Part shown: piece after piece, positions 25,970-37,784 of the stretch | Position numbering within the stretch: position 1 is the stretch's first letter | Layout of the letters: each line of letters starts with the position of its first letter | NCBI RefSeq assembly: GCF_000972845.2 | Contig: NC_040019.1 | Location: 9,739,868 to 9,803,867, forward strand | DNA: 64,000 nucleotides | Direction of reading: 5' to 3' | Origin: Larimichthys crocea | Lineage: Eukaryota; Chordata; Actinopteri; Sciaenidae | Program-made: the position numbers and the translations under genes | The notes under the pieces: generated by a model | What the model was told of the DNA's origin: nothing | Database searches by the model: none | The model's input: only the letters and a program-made list of their open reading frames with translations

Positions 25970-27470
25970 TACAGTAACCTTTTTGTTGCAAAAAGAAATA
26001 GGCTTATCTTTAGCTGCCCTTTAAAATAATCCACAGATTCACTCGACCATAAAGGTGTGGGCAGAGCATTCCAAAAGTTTTGGTGCTACGACCCCAAGTC
26101 CCATGGGTTTTTAGGTGGGCGTGTTGGGCAGACAGCAAATTTAACACTTTTGACCTGAGTGAGCAAGTTGATGAGTGTGGGTGAAGTAGTTCAGCCATGT
26201 ATGCAGGAGTCTGACTGTGCAATGTTCTTTCAGTGTGAGAACCTTTTTTAAATTTTATCCTCCATTTTTACTCCACAGGGAGCCATTGGAGAGATTTTAG
26301 TATAGGGGTTGGGAGACTGTATATATGGCATAGTGAGTAGTTGTGCTGCAGCATTCTGGATTGTCTGCAGTTGAAAGAGAAAAAGGCACATATAAGCATA
26401 TCTAATATCTATATATTATATATAATATTCCTTAAGTTGTAAAAAAACAAAAAAACATTGATGTTGAATGACAAGAATTATTAAACTATTACCTCTAAAT
26501 TCTGCAGGTTGATGTGGGCAGCAGATAAAAGAGGCCCAATATTTTGCATGGTCATAAGGGAAACCTTTTCTAGAGAAAGAACTGTTACCTCTGTTTTATA
26601 AGCAAGGAGCTGTAAAATATTTCTGCCATACAGTCTCCGATAGCTGAAGTTCAGTATTGAATCTGTTTATGATCTGACACAAATTTGAAGGAAATAACAA
26701 GGGCCCAAAGGTGCCACTCTGTGGGACACCACAAGACAATGGAGAATAATCATGTAACCTTGTGGTAATGAGGTGGTCTACTGTGTTGAATGCAGATCTG
26801 AGATCAAGAAGCACTATCACCGAACAATCTCCGACATCAGAGGACATGAGGATATTGTAAGGAACAGTCAGACGAGTAGTTTCTTTAGAGTGTTTTTTTC
26901 CAGTGCTTTTGTTAACAAAAGCTGATTCAGCGGGGAAAACAACTGCCAAGACTTTTAATAATAGAGAAGGTGGTATTATATCTAGCAAGCTAGAAGAAAG
27001 CTTAATTTTCCTAATCACATACATCAAATCATGTAGGCTGATAGGGTTGGAAAGAGCCCAGAAGAGCAGGAGAGAGAGAGAGGAGTTAGAGTTTGGCAGA
27101 CAGGTCCCAGGATGGATACTAGACCTGATAGCCATTACCTTATCAACAAAGAAGGTAAGGAACTTCTTGTAATCATCTACAGAAGACAATTTTAACACAG
27201 AGATTAGTGGTGAGACAATGCTATCTATTGTGTTGGGCAAAGTTTTAGGATTGTCTTTTAAAGAAGTAGTTAGCAAAGTAAGTAGTCCAGGCTTCCTTTA
27301 CCAATGAATTCAGAGAGTATTAAAAATCTTTGAGATATAGCAATGCACTTCTAGCCCAGCAGTCTGTAACAGTTTGTAACAGTGGTTTGCAATGTTTTTG
27401 GGCTCTGACAAAGTCATGCCAATAGGGGCATCAGAACAGAAAATGGAGATTTTGTTATTTCATTTATTGG
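25970..27470 (-). mobile_element. Minus-strand L2-like LINE fragment
   Basis: This encloses the 226-codon reverse transcriptase remnant. Downstream on the minus strand, near 26270-26375, the sequence reads QLQTIQNAAAQLL followed by a degenerate form of the family motif ITPVLxSLHWLPV. At about 26010-26220 it reads PAYMAELLHPHSST and SLRSKVLNLLSAQHAHLKTHGTWGRS, which matches the family C-terminus (APxYLSDLL ... RLKTKGD). It ends near 25975 in a QLKISLFLF tail. On the 5' side, weak coding similarity runs to about 27.4 kb. The order of these pieces fits one element in one orientation with several internal deletions. Confidence 0.8.
26596..27276 (-). pseudogene. LINE reverse transcriptase fragment, internally deleted (L2-like/CR1 group)
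   Basis: The open frame of 226 codons resembles the reverse transcriptase of fish L2-like non-LTR retrotransposons. The start shows NPKTLPNTIDSIVSP, then LSSVDDYKKFLTFFVDKV, then NPISLHDL and a DIIPPSLL motif. Near residue 150 is DCSVIVLLDLRSAFNTVDH, which matches the catalytic palm motif (family form LLDLSAAFDTVDH). Next comes LSCGVPQSGTFGPLLF, where the family has CGVPQGS. Compared with the family, blocks are missing between the DIIPP region and the palm motif and again before CGVPQ, and the YADD catalytic box is absent. The frame stayed open through these deletions but the enzyme cannot be active. The element continues on both sides; see the enclosing mobile element. Confidence 0.85.
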
Positions 27471-29086
27471 ACTCAATATATATTATTACTGTTTCATGGA
27501 ATACACTATGTTATACTCCATGGAGAGACATAAAGACCAAATCATAAATCCAGCTCACAATAATGTAAAATTGTTAATATATATCAGTCTTCATTCACTT
27601 GACGATATAGTTATGACAGTTAAAATAGTATGCCTACTGTGTCCTGTCTTTCTCGTCCAGGGTTCATCAACCTTTTCTGTCCTGTGACCCCAACTGTGAT
27701 TTCTTGAAAATCTTTTGAATTCCGTAGCTAATCCATTTTGTCACTAGGAAGTCCTAAGGGACCCTGTCTCATTGATTTTTGAAGTTTTTGGCATACTGCC
27801 ATACCCACTGTGGGAGGTTCTTGGAACTGACAGACATGACCTTTCATTAATTGCCTTAAACTTCATCTGTTTAGTGTTAATGAGCTATAGAAATCGGAAT
27901 GACTCTGTGGACCACTGCTGCAAAACATCAGATAGTGCAACATCAGCCTTTCAAAAGATAGTCAAAAGTCAAAGGTTTAAAACTCCCAAGGCATTTCCAT
28001 CGCGTGCCCTTCCAAGCAGGTTAAGTCCCTGTTCATTAAATCTTGTATAAGAGAACATCTGTTGAACAATGTTGCAAAATGAGATGTTATTTTAAAAATT
28101 ATAAAAGGAACCTTTAGGCAATCTGTTGTACAGTACTTAGAGCTAGAGCAGGATTATATGAATATCCAATATCGATTCCTACTGTTATACTGTCTCAAAG
28201 ATAAGCATAGCCCAAATGCAAAAGATAAGGACAAGTTATGGCTAATTAGGACTTCATTAATCACTGCAGTATTAAATTGAGATGCAATAAGGCACACATT
28301 AATTCTCTACGGACTTGCTCTACAATTTGTGTACCCTTCACAGGGCCAAGTAAGGCTTTAGTGCCAAAGATGCTCGAACCAACATATTTTCCACACTTGA
28401 ACACACTGCTACCCAAGAGTTCAGTGTTGGCTTCATTAAAATGCATGGCTACTCACACAGTTGCACCTTGTGTATGCACAAATTAACATGAATGATTTCA
28501 CTCTGTGTTATCCCAGTTGGAGACCTTACATGAGTCTAATGTTAACAGACTGAATGAGACTACTTTTTTCCAGAGCTGAGTGGACATGCGTTGTAACTGA
28601 TGCTGCTCCCAAAGAAGAGAAACTGTGAATGTTTAAACATAGTTTCACATCAACACAACCAAAGGCAAATAGTCCCCTGCTCATAAAAAAACAACATTAA
28701 AAAATTGGTTTATGTTTGCGGGGTGAGAAAGAAATCTCAGAAGAAATTAAATAGGCTTCTTTAATTACTTGTATCACCTTAAATATAACAAACTGATTTT
28801 AATCTTGATGATTAAATTCAAAACCCAATACACACAAATGTTTTCTAAAAAAGTATTTTAAATGACAACACATGACAAACCCTTTAGCCACAAGTTATTA
28901 TTCTCCTCATATCTGATTCAGAGCATCACCTTGATCATTATTTGTAGGATGTCATTTAGATTGTCCAGCACAGAACAGCGATGTTTTGCAATGGCTAGAT
29001 AGGGATTAACGCCATCTCCCAAACAGATTACCAGGATTTCTCAGTCATGTTTTATTAATCAAAGTTGGGGCTTTTTTACTTTCAAG

Positions 29087-29192
29087 CCACTCTAAAAGAG
29101 AGGCCATGTCTGTCTAATGGCTAGTCAAATGGAAGGTGGACTAGCCACTAGACAGACAGCCAACTGAGGACATGGCCTCTCTTTCAGGGTGG
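29087..29192. repeat. Fold-back element with long inverted arms
   Basis: The left arm (29087-29126) begins CCACTCTAAAAGAGAGGCCA and ends TGTCTAATGGCTAGTC. The right arm (29139-29192) is its reverse complement with a few mismatches and an extra 14 bases (GACAGCCAACTGAG). The 12-base centre is AAATGGAAGGTG. The arms would form a hairpin of about 40 pairs with one bulge. It may be a tiny MITE or a fold-back duplication. No flanking target duplication is clear. Confidence 0.8.
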
Positions 29193-29879
29193 TTAATTTG
29201 TCTTTGGAGAACCTCATTTGCATTGCAATTACCTGAGAAGAACCTATAAGTGGATCCTGCTGCCTCTGACAATTGAGATGGAGTGGGCATTTCTGCTCAG
29301 TGCAATGGAACGAAAGAAAAATCAATTGATATGGGGGTGGAGACCTGGAGATCCTCAGAATTTTTTCTCATACATGTACAGTGTAATTAACTGGCACACA
29401 ATCCTGGTCCTACTAGGGAATAGTCTCTTGGAATCACCTTCTGTGGTAATATGTTTTAACATTTCTGCAATTATGAACTTTTATTTTGTTATTGTAGGCC
29501 TGTAAAATTAGCAGCACGTGCATTCAGTGAGTACTTTAAGTTCTACAGCGGTAATAGCCAATAAGAAGAAGGTTGTAACATGCATATCCAGGATCAGTTG
29601 GTGCAGTGATATTAAGGTCATAGTGTCTTTTCATTACTGCAAGTAAAAGTAAAATAATTATTCAACATTTTTTTCTGTAAAATTATATCTCTATATGACC
29701 TGACTCTACTCTGCCCAGAGTTACTACAATTTCCCGTGAAACTATAATGCCCCTTATATACTTTATGACACATATTGTTTTTTTTTCCATGTCAATACTG
29801 GCTACAGTATGGGCTTGAGTATGATTTAATGCAGGAATTCAGGTGCTATTGTTTCACCCACACTTTGCTAATGCAAAAT

Positions 29880-29960
29880 TGTTCCATAATCCACAGTTCA
29901 AGGTTCAAGATTCAATTTATTTGTTCATAAAACCATGGCAATTACATTTCTCCCATCCTA
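29880..29960 (+). repeat. Short retroposon tail (TTCAAGGTTCAAGATTCAAT type)
   Basis: AGTTCAAGGTTCAAGATTCA followed by ATTTATTTGTTCATAAAACC, then GGCAATTACATTTCTCCC, resembles the 3' tails that many fish retroposons leave. It is short and decayed. Confidence 0.35.
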
Positions 29961-32517
29961 ATTAAACCAAAGCTGCTAGTTTGTAGGAGAATGATTGGAT
30001 TTGATAAACTGCACTGGTCTCACCTTGTGTCATTTGTTTGCTGACCTTTTTAGTATGCAATACCAGATGGAGCTGTGATCATAAAATGAAATCTAAATTT
30101 ACACTTATTCTAATAAAACTGTGCCTATTCAATAAAGGATTTGACAGGCAGGAATAAATAAAACTCTTTTGTTTGGATAACTATTGTTGGTGCACTGTAA
30201 TAGATCGGGTGATACATCAGCTGAGCTTGCATTTTTTTCCACAAACAATCGAGCGACCTATTTAATCTGTCACACGCTTTGCCCATTCTCTACTTCTACT
30301 TTTCTTTGCTGCTTTCTTTATGGATCCATGATTGGAGGTTGCATTAATATCCCTCTTTCTGCTCCCACTATTGCTGCACTCTGAATACAAAACATCTTCT
30401 AAAATATGGTATTCTTTAACTTATTAAAATGTATGTTACCATTAAATTCTTATACTTTTTTTTTTTTGGAAGCTCTAGATTTTGTTTTTCAGTTTGATTC
30501 CTCATGTCATAATTCATTAGCTGGAGATAGAAAAAAAGATGGAAAAGAAAAGGAGTTGGAATCGTTTTTGGCAGACGCTTGACCCTTTTTAACTGCTGGC
30601 ATGTGTTCAGTGACAGTGGTTAAGTAGTGCATGCCACATAGTGGAAAAAAAAACCCAGCTGCAATGAAATAGTGATGTGGTAAGGGAGGGGATAAGAGGC
30701 GCTCTTTCTTTAAGAAAATAAAGTTTATTTAAGCAGATGTGCAGTTGCAGAGAAAGGTAAAACCATGAAAGCTGTTAAACCTTACAAGTGACAAGGTCAC
30801 AGTATTACAGATCTGAAAAAAAAAAAAAAAAAAACTAATAAGAAGAGTCACACGTGCTAATGAATGTGCCGCTGTGCCCCAGGGATTTTGCACAGCTGTT
30901 TCCACCTGCTGAGTATTTTCTCCCTTTGCTTGGCTTTGTCTTGTTCCTTTGAACACAAGAACATCTTGGTAGCTATAATTAGCTCTGTCACTCTGCACTT
31001 ATGAACATGGAGCATACTGTCATTCATTTCTCCATGCTTCACACCCCACACCTAACCGCTCAAGCATTTGTTTTCAAGCTTTGTGTCATTCTTTTTTTTT
31101 TAATATACTTTCCCTCGCAACCCTCTCCTCTCATTTAACCTTTCTGCAATATTCCACTTTTATTTCCGATTCACTTCGCAGTTTCTTTCGTTCCTGTAGT
31201 CCGCCCAATCTTTATTTTTGCTTCAGATGATAAAAAGACTTGAAATTAATGTTGGAAGAGCTAATGACAGTAATCACAAAAGCGCTGACCTGTTCCAGAT
31301 TGAGAGGGTCACTTAGCCTTTAAGCTGCCAGATGGGCTTCTGCGAGAAGAGCTAGGTTTTATTCATGCAAAAGTTAGGGTGCTAAAAAGTTACTCGTAAC
31401 TAGATATATACATACATATCAACTGTTTTTAACATACCTTGAATATGTTTGCAAATGTCATATTGGACACTACCCGTAAGTGTTTTCATGCAATTAATTC
31501 ATAGACAAATTCTATTAGTAGTGTTGATGGAGATGTATGTTAAAAAAATATGAAACAAATATATAAAAGGAAGAAAATATAAGTGGAATGACGGCTTATA
31601 GTGATATACTCTTAATTTGTCACAATAAAAAAAGCACTTCTTACAATGCTGTAAATATAGCTCTCTTTTAGTATCTTGTCAACCCCTTTTGCTTGGTAGT
31701 CATTACCTGCTGAGTGACAGTTTAGTGTCACTCGGAAGGTAACGTTTATTACTGTTTTTTGTTGTTGTTTTTCTCCAGCTCATCTGCATGTGTGTCTGCA
31801 CGTGTGACTGTGTGGCCAGGAAAGATGTAATCAGTATTGGCTACTGTATGTGAGTAGTTCAGTACACATGACAGGTGCATATTTTTAGCTTCTGGTATAG
31901 ATTTAAATGTATTAAGACGTCAGAGAAGGACAGGTCATTTCTGTGCATTTCTAACAGCCCACATCTAACGTGGCAGAGAGAGCTCAACACACGATGCAAA
32001 CAGATAAGAAAACATTTTTATCAATTCGATAGCAACATTTAAAAACAAACAAACACTTTAAATTGGCCACTTTAAATATGAATGTTCCCGTATTTCTGGA
32101 TCGATCACCCCATTGGCGACTAAAACTACTTGGTTCATGTTAGATGACCTTCAATGTTAAAAAAAAGACAACACTCATTTGCATGACTTCCTGAGGTTGC
32201 TTTTTAGGAAGGTATTTGAAAAAAAATACTCTCATTTTACAAATGTGGTCTCTGTAAATGTAAAATACATAATTTAAACAAGATTATTTTACCATAATGC
32301 ATGGGTATAAGACAAACATTAGAGCTATGTGAAATTTCTCACGTCTAATGCAAATTTTTCATCCATAGTCGTTCCTTTTCATTTATTTTGCATCTAATTC
32401 CTTGGGTCTACCTTGCATAAGTGAGAACACCTCAAAGCAAATAGGCCTCTACAGCGCCATGAACAAATGCTGACATAAGCCAGAGCTCTAATATCTTATT
32501 CATGATGATTGCATTTT

Positions 32518-32882
32518 GGGCAGCAAGGTGGCTCAGCAGTTAGCACTGTCACCTCACTCACAGAAAATCCTCAGATGGCCAACTTTTTTTGGCCCAAGTT
32601 CTTTCTGAGGTGAGTTCTTACTGTTGTGCGTGACTTTCTTCTGGTTATCCTGGTTTTCCTTCCACAGTCCAAGGACATGCACTACTACAATCACAGTCAC
32701 CAGCAATTTGGTGACTATGATTTGGCAACAAGTGTTCATGTGTTTACATGTGTTAGCCCTGTGACAGACTGGTGACCTGTCAAGGGTGTACCCTGTCTCT
32801 CACCCAATGTGTACTGGGAAAAGCACCAGCTCCCTGTGAGCCTGAAATGGATAAACACTTTTAGAGAATGGATGGTTGGATG
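32518..32882 (+). mobile_element. tRNA-like teleost short retroposon (GGCGGCACGGTGG type)
   Basis: It starts GGGCAGCAAGGTGGCTCAGC then AGTTAGCACTGTCACCTCAC, a decayed form of the widespread teleost sequence GGGCGGCACGGTGGCGCAGC. The rest follows the family order: TTTTCCTTCCACAGTCCAAG, GACATGCA, GTTAGCCCTGTGACAGACTG, GTGACCTGTCAAGGGTGTAC, CCTGTCTCTCACCCAATG, then GGATAAAC and a terminal GGATGGTTGGATG. The box A region is recognisable and the box B part is replaced. The copy is old. Confidence 0.8.
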
Positions 32883-35800
32883 TGCTTGTGTGGCCACAAG
32901 ACAATATAATTAGAAATGTGTCACTGTCCAAAAAAAAAACATTCTGAATGCACTAGAGAGACAAGTGAAATATGCTTCTCTTTCAATTTCATTAGAAGGA
33001 ACAATCGGCTTGATATGTAAACTACAAGCCTGATGTTTGTTGTTTCAGAGTAGCCTAGAAAGATACAGTGGATGCAATAATCTATAGAAGTTTGCTTTAC
33101 TTCTCCTCTGTAGTTCCAGTCAATAGAGTGAAATCGATTCACTTAGGCAAATAAAATTAATTCAGAGTAGTTGATGAGTTGAGGGTTGTAATTAGTGTGC
33201 TTGGTTAAAAATAAGAACAATTTGGTTATGTGTTCTCTTGTTTGTTCACAAAGACGTCTGCTAAAGAAATAATACTTCACACTTCACACACCCCAGTGGG
33301 CAGAAATGTAGGTACAATTGTATGCCAAAATGGCATTCCAAAAATGGCAGTGTCACCTCATCTGCATAAACACAATGTCAGATAGGCCAACTATCCCGGG
33401 GGGAAGCTGGTCATTTGGTTCAATGAAGACACCAAAGTCACCAACGTAAATAAATGGACATACGCGTGATTAAAAGGGCACTATGTATATACTGTACGTA
33501 TATGATACTGCTGGCTTTCTGCCAGTATATGCGAGTATATGCGGTGTGCCTACTTCTTTTTAAGTCAGCATTGCGTGTACCCACTTTTAAATCTTCTCTG
33601 ATTCATTATTCAGTAGTGTTCCTTTTTTCTTAGGGTGGTAAAGGCATGACATTGTTGTCAGATTTTCATGAGTGGATGGAGAAAGGAATAAGAAATACTA
33701 CACTCAGTATACATACTTATGCTGTTGACTCATCTGTCTGAGGGCCAGTATTTATTGCAAAATCCGTGTCTTCTGTGGCTCATGTTGATTTTATAATGAT
33801 CCTTAGAGTCCCTGAAGTCAAGCAGAAGACGTTAAGTGATGTGCAAACACTACTGGCCCATTTTTGGGTGAGCTAAATATGCAAGAGTAGTCTTACATGT
33901 CACTGTTTATAACACAGGGCGTTTATACAGGCTGCTTAAAAAAAATGGGGGCATAGATCAAGAGTATACCCACTTTTCCAGGCGCCACTACACCACTGCT
34001 GACAGCATGAATATAGCATAATAGTGCCCAGTGTTTGCCAAATGCAAAATCACCAGCTAGTATTCAAATAGCTGGTAAAGTTAGCTAATATTTGTAAGTA
34101 TGAGATGGCTTATTAATGCAAGATAGTCAACGAATTAATATTTCAAGCACAATAGTACGGCATAAAGAGCCTGAACAAAATTAAAAGTGTCAAATCCTTT
34201 AATGAAATGTTGCGACAGATGCAATATCACAGACATTTTAGGAGGTTGCCGGCATTACCATCAGTCTATCATGTGTTAAATTATCTATTTGTGCTGTCCT
34301 CACATTTGAAATGTCACCCGTTTTTTGACTTATTAGTTTTCGGCAATATAAGATGTTGAAAATAAGACAAAGAAGTCACATTTGTGACCAAGGGGCAGTA
34401 AATCATGTTAACAGCTGACTGTATATCACAGAGCTGTCACTTCACCTTTCATCAAAGCAGCCAGCGCACACACTGTGAGGGGGTAAAGGGACAGTGGCCT
34501 TGGAGCCAGATGACACTATTCCCCTGTCTGTGATGTGTCATGCACTCCCTGTCAACTCCCTGTTTCTCCTGCAGATATGTAATTCAGCCAGTATTATACA
34601 GCCTATGGAGCTGAACAGATTTTGAACAGAAGTGCTGGAACAAGTCATTGAAGTTATCTAAAAACCAAGTCCAAGCAAACATGATACATTCTAGCATCAC
34701 TGATATGTGCTATATGAAGGGGCCGATGTAGTGAATCGGACTGCTTTAGAAAATCTAGATATTGGTCCTCTGTCATGCTTCTCAACTTTGGTTTTGGTAA
34801 TAAGCTTACTGATTTCCATGGATACAATCATTTATCGTTTTAGCTCTCTTGATGTGAACCCCCTCAGTGGACCATTATTACTTGAATATAATTTTGGGAT
34901 AATTGGTCTTTACAAGACTATTTTTCTATTCTAAACACTATGTGGGGAAATATTGGACATTTGTTTTCATCTTCCTTAGGCTGTTTTACTACATAAACAA
35001 TCTACCATTTCCACAGCCACAAAACTATGCCAAAAAGCTAAGCCTCCAGAATTGACTTGGCTGAACATTAGAGGACACAAACACAAGGTCAGTTTTCTCT
35101 ATAAAGTACATGACTCAACTTGCTACTGTGAAGGTACTGCCTCTGTCCATACTGTAATTGTTTGACTTCTTGGTTAAAGGTACCATCCCCAGTGACACAA
35201 TAAGATGAGGCAGATACTTTTCTTATTCCTCTGCTAGATTTTAGACTTAATGGATGCCAAATGGTAACAGGACACTGAATTAAACAAAAAAAACTAATGT
35301 TGTTTGTGATTGCAGGAATACAGAAACAAATGACTATATCATTAATATTTTTTGCTTTAAACAAGGTAATAAAAGATGAAGAAGCCCATAGGGTTAATAT
35401 AGCCTTATTGTATTGCACAAATAATCGCCTAGGCACAACACATGCAGAGACTTATGTACAGTGTGCATAAACAGTGTTATTATCATCATGAGATCATTTA
35501 CTCTCCCATTATATTATGACACTTGGACACATGTATGAGCATGCAATGGCCCTAGAGGACTCACAAATTGATCTGCAATTTGCATGTCGAGAGAAGACAA
35601 TCATTTGTAAAATCACTGTTGTCAAAGAGGCCCCTGGTCTACACAGCTAACAGTAACCACACTTTAAGAACAGGCAATGTATTTCCATTTATCACACAGC
35701 AATTCTACGTTTGAATCACTTTTAAAGGGTCATAAGCAAATCACCTCTGATTTTAATTGACCATATATTTATACAGCTCGAATGAAATGAAAACCTGGAG

Positions 35801-35934
35801 GGGTAAATAGAACCAAATAATAAAAGGAGAGTGGGGCAATCTTCAAGAAAGTGAAAAAGCAACGCTATTTTTTCACGGCTCAAGACATTTTACAGTACCT
35901 TGAAATAATACAATGTCTTTTTATTTCTTTTCAG

Positions 35935-36187
35935 ATGCTAAAAGACCCACCCACAGGGATGGGCAACAGAGGGAAGAGAAACTACTGCTGCATCCTGGAA
36001 GTGGTACAGGATGATGGACGATACGCTTAGACCTAAACATCACATTAATCCTCCGGCCCAGTGTGACTCCCCCAAGGACGCAGCAGCGGTTTCTCCTCCA
36101 CCACAAGCACAGGGCAAAAGACGGGCAGATTGTGAAGAGGAGGACACACTAGTTATGAAGCACGAAGAGCCAGACTGGCTGGTGTAG
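35935..36187 (+). pseudogene. Possible decayed exon, unrecognised protein
   Basis: TTTTTATTTCTTTTCAG, a strong 3' splice-site consensus, ends at 35934. After it a frame reads MLKDPPTGMGNRGKRNYCCI and stops at 36030. An overlapping frame from 36011 reads MMDDTLRPKHHINPPAQC ... KRRADCEEEDTLVMKHEEPD and stops at 36187, followed by Glu/Lys/Arg-rich sequence broken by stops. The local composition (richer in G+C, charged, no simple AT repeats) differs from the flanks and looks like old coding sequence. The mix of acidic and EEEE/KEK-like stretches recalls the tails of Myb/SANT-like transposon-associated proteins, but this is a guess. I do not recognise the gene. Confidence 0.3.
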
Positions 36188-37753
36188 CTCCAGGAAATGG
36201 AGTGAAGAAAGGAGAAGAGGAAGAAGAGACCACTGGAGCGACAAGAGCAAGAGAGGAACATTAGAGACGGTAGAGAGGTTGGAGAGCAGAGAGGGAGGAC
36301 AGACTTGCAACAGGGCCATTGGAGAATGAATAAAGGGGATAGAGAGGGATTCACAGAGAGTACAGCAAAAGAAAACAGACAGCCGTTATAGTCTCTCTAA
36401 ACCGACACATGGCAATACAGACAGTGCACTGAGTTTATATTTTTTATCTAGCATTCATTTCGTAGGTTTACTTGATGTCCTTGAGGAGAGTGCATTTTAC
36501 AATTTCCATTTAGTCTTTAGCTAAAAAGCAAGGTGCGTATGCCACACAACTCTGCTAGTGTGTATCACGGCAAGTTCCTGATCTACCTACCAGAACACCT
36601 ACTGATTCCATGATCGGTGATAGTGCAGATTTTATAGAATGTATAAGTGATTTAACAAACCATGCGGCAATACTTTGTTAATAGTTTTCACGCGCAATTA
36701 TTGTGACAAACCTCTCTAGACATCTTCCTCTACACACTTTCCTTACATTTTTTCAGCTGATGTAAACTGAAGAAACTTATAGGAAGTAAAATCACTTACA
36801 TTTCACTGCAGGATAATAAAGAGATGACATAATTTAAAAGTTTGTATGTGAGTATTGGTCATAGGAATACTGTACCATGTTTGTTGATCACCTCGTGTAT
36901 ATGTACAAAATGAGTCTGGCATTGGAGAGCATTGCATTAGAGGTAGTTCATAACTACGCTGTGGTTGGACTATCAAGTTTCTACCAATGAAGTCAATGAA
37001 GTGAAAGTCCGCTGTCCTCAGCTCCTTCTGCCAGCAAATATCATGCAGCACCAGCTCATCAAAGACAGTAATTGATAAAGTTAAAGCGGTAGGTTATGCT
37101 TTTATATGAAACTCACTTGGTCAAAGTGAGGTACCGCTGTTGCTGACCGAAGCACCACCTTGATTATGTTATTGTGAGAGTACCCAGGGCTAATGAGGAC
37201 GTAAAAAAGTTGGACGGAGTTGGAGAGTTGGACACACATTGTTCAGTGATGTATCCCCTTCTGTGAAGGAGTGGGATGCAACTGTGTATTAGGGTTCAAC
37301 AAAAGACACACGCTGTTTTTGAAAAGAACATCATGAAAGTCTGGAATCTGTACATGCTGAGGGTCATCTGTACACTCGTCTTTGTAAATGGTCATACTGT
37401 TCTTAACAGAATTAGGAACCTTCCTCTTCCTTCTGTAAGCCATTTGGACCTGTCTTGCCTTGTACAGCTCTCCAAAATACCTAGAGGCATGAGCATTTAT
37501 TACTTTCCCTCTAATATCTAGGAGACCAAGGAGATCAACAAAGCAGTTAATCAATCAAGCCAAGCTGCTGCCCAGTGTGTGGGATGAAGCTCTTTCTGTG
37601 TTGTGCTGTACCTCTAGAGCTTGAATATTGTTTTTTCACAGTGGCTCCAGAGAGCTTTTTGTCTCATGATATCACAACAGGAGCTCAGGATGCTGAAAAA
37701 GACAGTGGAGAGTTGCATTTAAATAGCAGGTGACTTCATTGTTTGGCAAACTG

Positions 37754-37784
37754 AATAAAAATGATCAATTAAAAAAAAAAAAAA
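37754..37784 (+). other. AATAAA plus 14-base poly(A): possible retroposed 3' end
   Basis: AATAAA at 37754-37759 is followed after 11 bases by 14 A. The geometry is as at 43.0 kb but the tail is shorter. The upstream few hundred bases are not recognised. Confidence 0.3.

Larger units (their letters stand above)
27471..32517. other. Non-coding with a fold-back element
   Basis: Apart from the fold-back at 29.1 kb, the retroposon tail at 29.9 kb and a 19-base A run at 30816-30834, I see only AT-rich unique-looking sequence. A small perfect hairpin, GAGTGACA and TGTCACTC, lies near 31.7 kb. Confidence 0.5.

Noticed and set aside
36040..36354. 104-codon minus-strand Ser/Leu-rich frame
   Set aside because: Antisense of a purine-rich GAAGAGGAA-type stretch, which always gives Ser/Leu/Phe-rich frames.
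37243..37554. 103-codon minus-strand frame that reads like ordinary protein in places
   Set aside because: No family recognised, no supported splice sites, and length within chance expectation. A translated search could revive it.
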